A DNA stretch of 64,000 nt, from NCBI GenBank assembly GCA_001247695.2, contig LGRX02012548.1, positions 16,060 through 80,059 on the forward strand, written 5' to 3'. Positions 9,938 through 19,760 of this stretch are shown here, piece after piece. The stretch is from Cymbomonas tetramitiformis. Its lineage: Eukaryota; Chlorophyta; Pyramimonadophyceae; Pyramimonadales; Pyramimonadaceae. The notes under the pieces were generated by a model, which was not told where the DNA came from, ran no database searches, and worked only from the letters and a program-made list of their open reading frames with translations. A program made the translations under genes and the position numbers. The number at the start of each line of letters is the position of its first letter. The stretch's first letter is position 1.

Positions 9938-12169
9938 TCAATACTGATCCCAGGGGCCCAAATGGTGGTCATCAAAGACCTCAAACTGGGCCCAATCATC
10001 CTCAGAGTCTCCGGTGCAATATGAGGGGTGTGTTCGGCTGTAGTTCTCAAGGAACTGATTAAGCTGCTGGAAGGAGGGAGATGGCATAACTGAGAAATCC
10101 CACTGAGAGTGCTCTGGGGAGTGTGAGCTATTTGGCCGTGGCCGAGGTGTGTCAGTGCGGATCGAGGTGTCTGCCATGAACTGCTTCCACTTAGTAGTGG
10201 TTTCCGAGGTGTCCTCCTGAGATTCAGGGATAGGAGGGAAGTGGAAATCCGGTGTGACGGCACAGGCCTGCACTGTGGACGGGACCGGGGGCTGCATGTG
10301 TGTGTCTGAGGTAGCAGCCAGCCGGTCAGTGTCCACCAATGCAGGCAGGGTGCCCGCTGTAGCCCGTGTAGTTGCCCTATCGGCAGTGGGCTGAGCAGGC
10401 ACCGTACCGTCAGTGTCGGATACTGGAGGAGGAGGAGGAAGAGGTGTGTGTTGGGGCGGATAGCCCTCGGTGTCTGACTCGGAGCCTGAGTCGGAGACAT
10501 CGGCCCACCGGCCAATACTCTCAAGCCCGGGGTATGTACACTCCAAGGGGGCTAGGGAGCTGTCAGGGGCACCGAGTGTAGGCGGTTGCTCGGAGGCCAC
10601 TGTAGTGTCGGCCCCGAGAGCTGTGCTGATAGATGTAGGGGTGTCAGCGGTGGTTGCACCGTCAGTACAGACGGTGTGATCGGTGGGCGTGCCCACAAGC
10701 GCCTCATCGGCACTGTGTCCCAGGGGCGGTGTGGAGGCAGCTGCTGGCTCACAGAGTGTGGTGGGAGCTGCGGTGACACCACCGGAGGGCAAATGTGGTG
10801 TGTGGTTGGCCGGTGCCGTAGCACTGGCGGAGGCCGGCTGAGGTGAGGCAGTAGCCGGTGCCGTGGCACCACCGGAGGTCGGCTGAGGTGAGGCAGTAGC
10901 CGGTGCCGTGGCACCACCGAGGGCCGGCTGAGGTGAGGCAGTAGCCGGTGCCGTGGCACCACCGGAGGCTGGCTGTGTGGAGGCAGTAGCCGGTGCCGTG
11001 GCACCACCGGAGGCTGGCTGAGGTGAGGCATTGGCCGGTGCCGAGGCACTGGCATAGGCCGGCTGTGAGATGGTGATAGCCGGCCGAGGTGACATATGGA
11101 ATGTGTATGTCAGTGTTATGTGCAGAAGTGTGAGGAGCACAGCAACCGTGAAAGAGAACCAGTGCATGGCAATGGCTACTAGGGTGCGTGTGACCGAGGG
11201 AGTGTTACAGCCAGGCTGTGGTGTGGCGGTGTGTACGGCAGCAGTGTGAACCGGGTCCGTATGCGTGCCCTCCCAATGCATCCCCATCCCAGGCACTGCA
11301 ATATGGATGCATGCAGTGTCAGGTGCAATTGTGGTGGCTGGGGGGATACCAATGGCCCGAGGCTCAGGCTGGTGGCAGTCGGGGGGTGGTGATGGTGGTG
11401 GGAGGGGAGTGGTGGAGGTGGGAGGGGTGGTGGCAGTGTCCAGAGTGTCCTCGGAGATGGTGGAGGCCACTGAGGTGCTGCCGGTCAGGAGGTCAGTCAG
11501 GTAGGGCACAGGGCACTGGGTGTTGCAGTCCACGGTGATGTCTGTCTGGACTGGGGCGGTGGCGGTGCTGTTGGCCGAAGCCAGTGACTCAGCTACCTGG
11601 TGCTGCCGCTCAAGCTTCTGCTGCTGCTGCCTGGCCTTCTTCTGCTTCTCCTTGTCCCGCTTCCTCTGCCGCTTTGTCTTCTCCCAAGCCGGGTCCTCGT
11701 GGTCCGGGTCCTCCCTCAAGTCAGTAGCCGTGACGGTGTCAAAGTACCTGAAGGCGAGGAGGGCGGGGGGCTCCAGCTGGGGGAAGGAGAACTGGGTGTC
11801 GGGTGGAGAGGCGGAGGGGGAGAGGGAGCTGAAGGGATTGGGGGAGAAGTGGTTGGCCGAAGCCGAGGGGGTTGGGTGAGGTGAGGGGCCAGAGAACTGA
11901 GGGATCCAGGGCTTACTGGTGAGGGCGGGCCACTCAGTCTCATCATCCTCCTGGTCTGCCTGGAAGCTGACTGCCTTAGCTGGATGGTGAAACTCAGAGC
12001 GGGGGGGGGGTGGCGAAGGGGGGTTTGCTCTGTGCAACCTCCTGCTGAGAGCTGCCGCTCGGATGCGGTGCTGGCTGATGCACTGTCGGTGGGGGTGAGG
12101 TGGGGGTGGCAGGGGGTGCGGTGGGGGTGGCAGGGGGTGCGGGTGTGGAGGGACGGGGGGCAGAGACAT
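9938..12169 (-). CDS. gag: Copia Gag C-terminal part, Pro/Ala-rich with one membrane segment
   Basis: 743 codons in the same frame as Gag N-terminal and Pol. It begins in a proline-rich tract, then has a charged KRQRKRDKEKQKKARQQQQK stretch, a clear hydrophobic segment near residues 330-355 (FSFTVAVLLTLLHITLTYTF), six or so repeats of an 11-15 residue ATASPQPASGGATAP unit, and an acidic tail ending WDQY before UGA. The first ATG here is probably not a real start: the zinc-finger frame upstream feeds into it through the poly-G tract at 12001-12010. Role of the membrane segment is unknown. It is element-encoded, not a host proline-rich protein, because it lies between Gag and Pol inside the LTRs. 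Confidence 0.75.
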   Translation of the reverse strand: MSLPPVPPHPHPLPPPPHPLPPPPHPHRQCISQHRIRAAALSRRLHRANPPSPPPPRSEFHHPAKAVSFQADQEDDETEWPALTSKPWIPQFSGPSPHPTPSASANHFSPNPFSSLSPSASPPDTQFSFPQLEPPALLAFRYFDTVTATDLREDPDHEDPAWEKTKRQRKRDKEKQKKARQQQQKLERQHQVAESLASANSTATAPVQTDITVDCNTQCPVPYLTDLLTGSTSVASTISEDTLDTATTPPTSTTPLPPPSPPPDCHQPEPRAIGIPPATTIAPDTACIHIAVPGMGMHWEGTHTDPVHTAAVHTATPQPGCNTPSVTRTLVAIAMHWFSFTVAVLLTLLHITLTYTFHMSPRPAITISQPAYASASAPANASPQPASGGATAPATASTQPASGGATAPATASPQPALGGATAPATASPQPTSGGATAPATASPQPASASATAPANHTPHLPSGGVTAAPTTLCEPAAASTPPLGHSADEALVGTPTDHTVCTDGATTADTPTSISTALGADTTVASEQPPTLGAPDSSLAPLECTYPGLESIGRWADVSDSGSESDTEGYPPQHTPLPPPPPVSDTDGTVPAQPTADRATTRATAGTLPALVDTDRLAATSDTHMQPPVPSTVQACAVTPDFHFPPIPESQEDTSETTTKWKQFMADTSIRTDTPRPRPNSSHSPEHSQWDFSVMPSPSFQQLNQFLENYSRTHPSYCTGDSEDDWAQFEVFDDHHLGPWDQY
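12001..12010 (-). other. Homopolymer frameshift site in Copia Gag
   Basis: A run of ten G on the plus strand. Upstream on the minus strand the zinc-finger frame runs into it and stops at 11994; the Gag C-terminal frame continues through it. One base more would join them. A matching one-base excess lies at about 12530 in a GGCAAGG tandem. The two offsets cancel. Either sequencing error in homopolymers or real damage would explain this. Confidence 0.65.
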
Positions 12170-12172
12170 GGT

Positions 12173-13963
12173 TCACAGATGGAGGGGGGCCGGCTTTGAC
12201 CCACATGTCGGCCTTCTCAGCCAGTGTGCAGGGGCAGCCGAACCTGCCGAGGGAGTGGGTGACGGTCTTGTTGTACTTGTACTTGCAGGAGCGGCAGGGG
12301 TGGCCGATGGACTTGTCACTGGGGTCGGAGGGGGTGAACTTGAAGTTGTCCCAGGTGCCAGAGGGGGTGGAGTCCTTGTTGGTGGAGCCGGCGTGCTTGA
12401 GCTTGGAGGCCTTGTACAGGGCCCTCTCGTGCTCAATGAAGGTAGCTCTGGTGCCGCCCCGTAGTGGTGATCGGGGCCTGGATGGAGGCGGTGTGGTGGC
12501 CCGAGGGTGCGTACCCTTGCCACCCTTGCCCCCTTGCCGCCCTTGCCATTAGGGTGCTTCTCCTTCGGCTTGGTGGTGTCAGCCGAGCCCCGCCCTCCCT
12601 CACGGACTTCCCCCGTCATGGAGGCAGCTCGGGGGCGGGATGAAGAGCCAGGGAGCTGGGAATGGTGGGCAGAGCCCCGGGTGAACCACACATTACCGAT
12701 GGCCTCAATGAACTTCTGAAGACCACCGGGGAAGCCAGAGGAGGTCATGCGGTTGTTCTCCTCGTAGGTGCGGATGACATCGAAGTACAGGGGGATGTCA
12801 AAGAGGTGCTCGGCCGTGTCCTGGGAGGCCCGTAAGATGTCGATGAGGACCTCCTGCTCCTGCTGTCCAGAGAAGGCGGGGTGAAGCTGCCTGTGGTTGC
12901 CGATGAGGGTGGCGAAGGTGTTCAGCTTCAAGCCGGGGTCCTCGGACTCAGAGATTCGGAGGGCCTTGGCCTTGGTGAGGTTGGAGTGGTCCGTGGAGGG
13001 GGGGTAGGTGATCAGGCGGCAGTGCACGTGTAGTAGAAGCAGTCTGCCGTCCACCTGAGCCTGGGGGGAGTCCTTCACAAGTTGTGACAACACAATTTGT
13101 GTGTTGCCACAAGTGGCCGCAAGTAGAAGTTGAGCTAGTAGGCCATTGGAGATACCGTCGTAGGGCTCGTCCTTCAGTCGGTGTTGAAGGTTAAGTAGTG
13201 CTGGGGCGTGTCCAGGTCGGGTGGCGGTGAGCACACGGGTCAGGGCCTCACAGAACTTCTTGAACACAATGTCGCCGCCCGCGGTGAGGAAGTTCAATTG
13301 GAGTTCACGTTGTTGTTGTCGCTCGTGAATGTCCGTGAGGGCATAATAGGCGGTCTTCAACTGCTTCAGGAGCGGAGTGACGTCAGGAGTGGTGGAGCGG
13401 GTGTTGAAGGCGCTGGAGTTGTCGTCCATGATGTGCTTGATCTTGGTTGGAGGAAGTGGTCGCCCATCTCGATGTTGCAATGGCGTAACCTCTGGAATAG
13501 TCTCCAATTCCTTGGTGGCGTCGAACATCTTGTCCGAAGTAATTACGACTGAAGATGGCGTCGAAGATGAAGTAGTTCTACTCGCAACAGTGCGAGCCAG
13601 AGAGGTGACGTTGACGCATTCGTCGCGGACTTTGATTAAGTCGTCGAGGATGGTCTCGTTGAGTTGATTGACGTCGTTGAGTTCCTCCTTCGTGACGTAA
13701 TTCTCGTGGATCTCGTCGGACTGAGCAGATGAGCGCTGAAATGCTACTATAAGCGAGGCGAGGGTGGTGGAGAGCTCATCCGCTTTGGCGGTGACGGCAT
13801 GGAGGTCTTGAAGAAGGGCGTTGATGGTGATGGCGATTTCTTCGTTTGTTGGAGATGGGGGAAGAGGTTGTCGTGAAGTAAATAATCGTCGTTGAGAACG
13901 TGGTTGAAGTTCTTGTGTTGGCGGTTGGGATCCCGGAGTTGTTGTTGGTGTGAACGTTGACAT
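12173..13963 (-). CDS. gag: Copia Gag N-terminal part
   Basis: Starts MSTFTPTTTP at 13963, about 440 bp inside the 5' LTR, a normal Gag position. The first 480 or so residues are an alpha-helical, coiled-coil-prone Gag-like region with no nucleic-acid motif. Near 12530 a single extra G in a GGCAAGG tandem shifts the frame, and codons below that point in this frame (Pro/Thr-rich tail) look spurious. In the neighbouring frame, 12530 to about 12010, the sequence continues sensibly and holds a zinc finger, GHPCRSC followed by H and CPC (12320-12220), then MWVKAGPPP. So the natural Gag probably includes the finger. It packages element RNA. Confidence 0.85.
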   Translation of the reverse strand: MSTFTPTTTPGSQPPTQELQPRSQRRLFTSRQPLPPSPTNEEIAITINALLQDLHAVTAKADELSTTLASLIVAFQRSSAQSDEIHENYVTKEELNDVNQLNETILDDLIKVRDECVNVTSLARTVASRTTSSSTPSSVVITSDKMFDATKELETIPEVTPLQHRDGRPLPPTKIKHIMDDNSSAFNTRSTTPDVTPLLKQLKTAYYALTDIHERQQQRELQLNFLTAGGDIVFKKFCEALTRVLTATRPGHAPALLNLQHRLKDEPYDGISNGLLAQLLLAATCGNTQIVLSQLVKDSPQAQVDGRLLLLHVHCRLITYPPSTDHSNLTKAKALRISESEDPGLKLNTFATLIGNHRQLHPAFSGQQEQEVLIDILRASQDTAEHLFDIPLYFDVIRTYEENNRMTSSGFPGGLQKFIEAIGNVWFTRGSAHHSQLPGSSSRPRAASMTGEVREGGRGSADTTKPKEKHPNGKGGKGARVARVRTLGPPHRLHPGPDHHYGAAPELPSLSTRGPCTRPPSSSTPAPPTRTPPPLAPGTTSSSPPPTPVTSPSATPAAPASTSTTRPSPTPSAGSAAPAHWLRRPTCGSKPAPLHL

Positions 13964-14396
13964 GGTAGACCTTCGGACCGTTGGTGGCGGTGAAGGCGAC
14001 GATGTTGCGCAAGACGTTCTCCTAGGGGTTGAGATGAAGATTTTCTCTAAGTTTTGTTAATTTTCAAAAAATTGGCCAGCGCTTCCGCGGTAAATGCTCG
14101 TAATTTGCCTAAAATCTAAGGCGTCCCTCAAATTTTGGCAGAGCGATGTGATAATTAGCGGTCGCGTTTCAACATTGAAGTTAAAGGAAAGGCCGAGAGG
14201 GCAATCGTAAAAGAATTCCCAATCATAAAAGGTTTCGGCGAGTTAAAATTGAAACCGGCCCGACCTGCGGAGGGTTAGTGTAAAAGCAAGTCGCAATTTT
14301 CAAACATTTTCGCTGACTGCCAGTTCAAAGTGCTTTTAGCGGCTAATTTGAAATTTGTCGTTTCATCAGAGATTGCAGTGGAACGTTGTGGTCTAA
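13964..14396 (-). other. Copia 5' leader
   Basis: Untranslated leader between the primer-binding site and the Gag start. No ORF of note on the minus strand. AT-rich compared with the coding part. Confidence 0.7.
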
Positions 14397-14403
14397 CATA
14401 ACC
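14397..14403 (-). other. Probable primer-binding site (iMet tRNA anticodon-loop type)
   Basis: Directly next to the 5' LTR the minus strand reads GGTTATG. The same seven bases start the primer-binding site of Drosophila copia and related elements, which are primed by a half-molecule of initiator methionine tRNA cut in the anticodon loop (complement CATAACC). Complementarity beyond these seven bases is poor, so this is suggestive only. Confidence 0.5.
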
Positions 14404-14759
14404 TAATGGATAGTATGAAACACATATAGGGTAGAATATTCTATATATCCGTGTTTTAATACTATCGCTGTACGCATAAATATGAGGCTCAAACGGTGAT
14501 AATATGTCTGTAAAAGATATCACATATGAGAGTCTGAGAGTCTAAGTAGCTTATGCTACGTGCGCTGTGTAAGTCTGTACGAGTACGGCTATGGTGATGC
14601 TCGAGTACTCTAACACGTGGCTCGCAGTCACTATCGCTGTGACTCGCGGTCTCTGTCGCTATGACTCGCGGTCTCGAGCCGAATAATAATGCAGTCATCT
14701 GTCACATGCATCGAGGAATGTCATACAGGGGGCAGTACAGTATATCTAGTCCCCCGTGA
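14404..14759 (-). repeat. Copia 5' LTR
   Basis: 356-bp copy matching 5007-5362 with one mismatch. It is the promoter-bearing LTR for the minus-strand element. The TSD copy aacct follows at 14760-14764. Confidence 0.95.
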
Positions 14760-16226
14760 AACCTATCTGATTTCCGAACATCGCGTAGGCCATGCGATGT
14801 TTAAATCATTTTCGCCATTACAACATCTGACCGTAGGATCATGTGCGCGACAGTGCTTTGCTTTTTGCTTCCCAGCATGCCATGCCATAACGCGTGGGTG
14901 GCGTCGCGATATATGTACGCGACTGCAGTGGCACTGTCATCGTTGGCGTCTGGCGATCGTAAGATCGAAACTTCGACTGCGTCGCCCGTTGGGATTCGAG
15001 CTTTGCTGCTGCTGCTGCTGCTGCTGATTGACTACTAGGCGCTGTCGATCACAAATATGCGATCTCCACTAGGCGTCGATCTTTTTGGACAGCGCGATTA
15101 ATCACCATGCGATGTTAACATGGATATCGCCATTACATCATATGACCGCAGGATCATGTGCGCGACAGTGCTTTGCTTTTTGCTTCCCATCATGCCATGC
15201 CATAACGCGTGGGTGGCGTCGCGATAAATGTACGCGACTGCAGCGGCACTGTCATCATTGGCGTCTGGCGATCGTGAGATCGTTAATTCGACTGCGTCGC
15301 CCGTTGGGATTCGAGCTTTGCTGCTGCTGCTGCTGCTGCATGTAATACACTAGGCCCGGTCGATCTTGAATTAAGATCTCCACTAGGCGCATCTGACGGT
15401 CGATGGGATTATTTATCTTGCCGACGTGGCGCACTCGAGAGATCCGAACATGAACATCGAGTCTGCCATTCCATTAATGATTTGACATTTCTCGATCCTC
15501 GCGTCTGCTATGCAATGTAAAAGCGAATCTATTTGATTTCCGAACATCGCGTCGGCCATGCGATGTTTAAATCATTTTCGCCATTACATTATCTGACCGT
15601 AGGATCATGTGCGCGACAGTGCTTTGCTTTTTGCTTCCCAGCATGCCATGCCATAACGCGTGGGTGGCGTCGTGGTACATACACGCGACTGTTGTGGCAC
15701 TGTCATCGTTAGCGTTTGGCGATCGTGAGATCGAAAATTCAACTGTATCGCCCGTTGGGATTCGAGCTTTGCTGCTGCTGCTGCTGATTAAGGTAAGGTA
15801 CTAGGCCCGGTCGATCTTAAATTAAGATCTCCACTAGGCGCATCTGACGGTCGATGGGATTATCTATCTTGCTGACGTGGCGCACACGAGAGATCCGAAC
15901 ATGAACATCGAGTCTGCCAGTCCATTAATGATTTGACATTTCTCGATCCTCGCGTCTGCTATGCAATGTAAAAGTGAATCTTCAATCTATCTGATTTCCG
16001 AACATCGCGTCGGCCATGCGATGTTTAAATCATTTTCGCCATTACACTATCTGGCCGTAGGATCATGTGCGCGACAGTGCTTTGCTTTTTGCTTCCCAGC
16101 ATGCCATGCCATAACGCGTGGGTGGCGTCGCGATAAATGTACGCGACTGCAGTGACACTGTCATCGTTGGCGTCTGGTGATCGTGAGATCGAAAATTCGA
16201 CTGCGTCGCCCGTTGGGATTCGAGCT

Positions 16227-16280
<54 letters not shown>

Positions 16281-19200
16281 ATTGACTAAGGTAATTTGGT
16301 TTGGGTGAAGATTATAAAGGTCAGAGGTAGGTAAGGTAATTTGGTTTGGGTGAAGATTATAAAGGTCAAAGGTCTAGGCGCTGTCGATCACAAATATGCG
16401 ATCTCCACTAGGCGTCGATCTTTTTGGACAGCGCGATTAATCACCATGCGATGTTAACATGGATATTGCCATTACATCATCTGACCGCAGGATCATGTGC
16501 GCGGCAGTGCTTTGATTTTTGCTTCCCATCATGCGAGCCATGCCATAACGCGTGGGTGGCGTCGCGATAAATGTACGCGACTGTAGTGGCAGTGTCATCG
16601 TTGGCGTCTGGCGATCGTGAGATCGTTAATTCGACTGCGTCGCCCGTTGGGATTCGAGCTTTGCTGCTGCTGCTGCTGCTGCATGTAATACACTAGGCCC
16701 GGTCGATCTTAAATTAAGATCTCCACTAGGCGCATCTGACGGTCGATGGGATTATTTATCTTGCCGACGTGGCGCACTCGAGAGATCCGAACATGCACAT
16801 CGAGTCTGCCAGTCCATTAATGATTTGACATTTCTCGATCCTCGCGTCTGCTATGCAATGTAAAAGCGAATCTACAATCTATCTGATTTCCGAACATCGC
16901 GTCGGCCATGCGATGTTTAAATCATTTTCGCCATTACACTATCTGACCGTAGGATCATGTGCGCGACAGTGCTTTGCTTTTTGCTTCCCAGCATGCCATG
17001 CCATAACGCGTGGGTGGCGTCGTGGTACATACACGTGACTGTTGTGGCACTGTCATCGTTAGCGTTTGGCGATCGTGAGATCGAAAATTCAACTGTATCG
17101 CCCGTTGGGATTCGAGCTTTGCTGCTGCTGCTGCTGCTGATTAAGGTAAGGTAAGGTAAGTAAGGTAAGGTAATTTGGTTTGGCTGAAGATTATAAAGGT
17201 CAAAGGTCTAGGCGCTGTCGATCACAAATATGCGATCTCCACTAGGCGTCGATCCTTTTGGACAGCGCGATTAATTACCATGCGATGTTAACATGGATAT
17301 CGTCATTACATCATCTGACCGCAGGATCATGTGCGCGACGGTGCTTTGCTTTTTGATTCCCAGCACGCCATGCCATAACGCGTGGGTGGCGTCGCGATAA
17401 ATGTACGCGACTGCAGTGGCACTGTCATCGTTGGCGTCTGGCGATCGTGAGATCGATAATTCGACTGCGTCGCCCGTTGGGATTCGAGCTTTGCTGCTGT
17501 TGATGCTGCTGCTGCATGTACTAGGCGCTGTCGATCACAAATATGCGATCTCCACTAGGCGTCGATCCTTTTGGACAGCACCATTAATTACCATGCGATG
17601 TTAACATGGATATCGCCATTACATCATATGACCGCAGGATCATTTGCGCGACAGTGCTTTGCTTTTTGCTTCCCAGCACGCCATGCCATAACGCGTGGGT
17701 GGCGTCGTGGTACATACACGCGACTGTTGTGGCACTGTCATCGTTAGCGTCTAGCGATCGTGAGATGGAACATTCGACTGCGTCGCCCGTTGGGATTCGA
17801 GCTTTGCTGCTGCTGCTGATTAAGTAAGGTAAGGTAAGGTAAGGTAAGGTAATTTGGTTTGGTTGAAGATTATAAAGGTCAGAGGTCTAGGCCCGGTCGA
17901 TCTTGAATTAAGATCTCCACTAGGCGCATCTGACGGTCGATGGGATTATTTATCTTGCCGACGTGGCGCACTCGAGAGATCCGAACATGAACATCGAGTC
18001 TGCCATTCCATTAATTATTTGACATTTCTCGATCCTCGCGTCTGCTATGCAATGCAAAAGCGAACCTATCTGATTTCCGAACATCGCGTCGGCCATGCGA
18101 TGTTTAAATCATTTTCGCCATTACAACATCTGACCGTAGGATCATGTGCGCGACAGTGCTTTGCTTTTTGCTTCCCAGCATGCCATGCCATAACGCGTGG
18201 GTGGCGTCGCGATATATGTACGCGACTGCAGTGGCACTGTCATCGTTAGCGTCTGGTGATCGTGAGATCGAAATTTCGACTGCGTCGCCCGTTGGGATTC
18301 GAGCTTTGCTGCTGCTGCTGCTGATTAAGGTAAGGTAAGGTAAGGTAAGGTAAGGTAAGGTAAGGTAATTTGGTTTGGGTGAAGATTATAAAGGTCAAAG
18401 GTCTAGGCCCGGTCGATCTTAAATTAAGATCTCCACTAGGCGCATCTGACGGTCGATGGGATTATTTATCTTGCCGACGTGGCGCACTCGAGAGATCCGA
18501 ACATGAACATCGAGTCTGCCATTCCATTAATGATTTGACATTTCTCGATCCTCGCGTCTGCTATGCAATGTAAAAGTGAATCTATCTGATTTCCGAACAT
18601 CGCGTCGGCCATGCGATGTTTAAATCAGTTTCGCCATTACACTATCTGACCGTAGGATCATGTGCGCGACAGTGCTTTGCTTTTTGCTTCCCAACATGCC
18701 ATGCCATAACGCGTGGGTGGCGTCGCGATAAATGTACGCGACTGCAGTGGCACTGTCATCGTTGGCGTCTGGCGATCGTGAGATCGAACATTCGACTGCG
18801 TCGCCCGTTGGGATTCGAGCTTTGCTGCCGCTGCTTCTGCTGATTAAGGTAAGGTAAGTAAGGTAAGGTAATTTGGTTTGGGTGAAGATTATAAAGGTCA
18901 GAGGTAGTAAGGTAATTTGGTTTGGTTGAAGATTATAAAGGTCAGAGGTAAGGTCAAAGGTAGGTAATTTACTTGATGCCAAGACGATAAAGGTCAGAGG
19001 TCTAGGCGCTGTCGATCACAAATATGCGATCTCCACTAGGCGTCGATCTTTTTGGACAGCACGATTAATTACCATGCGAATCTATCAGATTTCCGAACAT
19101 CGCGTCGGCCATGCGATGTTTTAATAATTTTCGCCATTACACTATCTGACCGTAGGATCATGTGCGCGACAGTGCTTTGCTTTTTGCTTCCTAGCATGCC

Positions 19201-19555
19201 ATGCCATAACGCGTGGGTGGCGTCGTGGTACATACACGCGACTGTTGTGGCACTGTCATCGTTAGCGTTTGGCGATCGTGAGATCGAAACTTCGACTGCG
19301 TCGCCCGTTGGGATTCGAGCTTTGCTGCTGCTGCTGCTGCTGATTAAGGTAAGGTAAGGTAAGTAAGGTAAGGTAATTTGGTTTGGCTGAAGATTATAAA
19401 GGTCAAAGGTAGTAAGGTAATTTGGTTTGGGTGAAGATTATAAAGGTCAGAGGTAGGTAAGGTAAGGTAAGGTAAGGTAAGGTAATTTGGTTTGGGTGAA
19501 GATTATAAAGGTCAAAGGTATTTGGTCCGGTTCCAAATCATAAGGAGCAGAGGTC
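14760..19555 (+). repeat. Composite alpha/beta tandem array with (CTG)n tails, right part
   Basis: Continuation of the array at 3165-5006. Units: rest of the interrupted alpha 14765-15030, beta 15034-15345, alpha 15350-15790 and 15803-16280, beta 16373-16690, alpha 16693-17143, beta 17208-17515 and 17520-17822, alpha 17888-18330 and 18402-18845, and a beta/alpha hybrid 19002-19350. The CTG tract varies from about 4 to 17 triplets (longest near 16230-16280). (ggtaa)n and gaagattataaaggtc spacers separate many units and fill 19350-19555. No conserved protein is encoded: the reading frames across units are kept only because the units are similar. Confidence 0.93.
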
Positions 19556-19556
19556 A

Positions 19557-19760
19557 AGTGGCAAGTGTTTGTATGGCATGGCATGGCATGGCAAATGGCA
19601 AATGGCAAATGGCAAATGGCAAATGGCAAATGGCATGGCATTTTGGCTTGGCATTTTCGATTTTGGCATGGCATGGCATTTTGACATGGCATGGCATGGC
19701 ATTTTGACATGGCATGGCATGGCATTTTGACATGGCATGGCATGGCATGGCACGCCATTG
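19557..19760. repeat. Simple repeat of tggca / aaatggc / cattttgacatgg units
   Basis: Short-period array: (tggca)n, then six aaatggc units, then cattttgacatggcatgg units. On the minus strand it yields MPCHAM-type peptides, which are artefacts. Confidence 0.95.

Larger units (their letters stand above)
5007..14759 (-). mobile_element. Complete Copia (Ty1-type) LTR retrotransposon, minus strand
   Basis: A 9753-bp element with 356-bp LTRs, a 5-bp TSD (aacct) and minus-strand ORFs in Copia order: Gag, protease, NPPF domain, integrase, reverse transcriptase, RNase H. The LTRs differ at a single base (near 5342), so the insertion is recent. Its ends are not TG..CA: in element orientation the LTR begins TCACGGGGG and ends CCATTA. 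The three large ORFs lie in one frame from 13963 to 5549, separated by two in-frame UGA codons, the first of which is explained by a pair of compensating homopolymer indels. It sits inside one alpha repeat unit. Confidence 0.96.

Noticed and set aside
9938..12169. Host proline/alanine-rich membrane protein
   Set aside because: It lies between Gag and Pol inside the Copia LTRs and shares their frame.
17820..18370. (ggtaa)n as a telomere-type repeat
   Set aside because: Not a known telomere motif, short, internal and interspersed with repeat units.
3510..19357. Repeated MCATVLCFLLPSMPCHNAWV frames as a gene family
   Set aside because: Each is part of an alpha or beta repeat unit; frames end in (CTG)n-encoded poly-Leu or poly-Cys and carry no motif.
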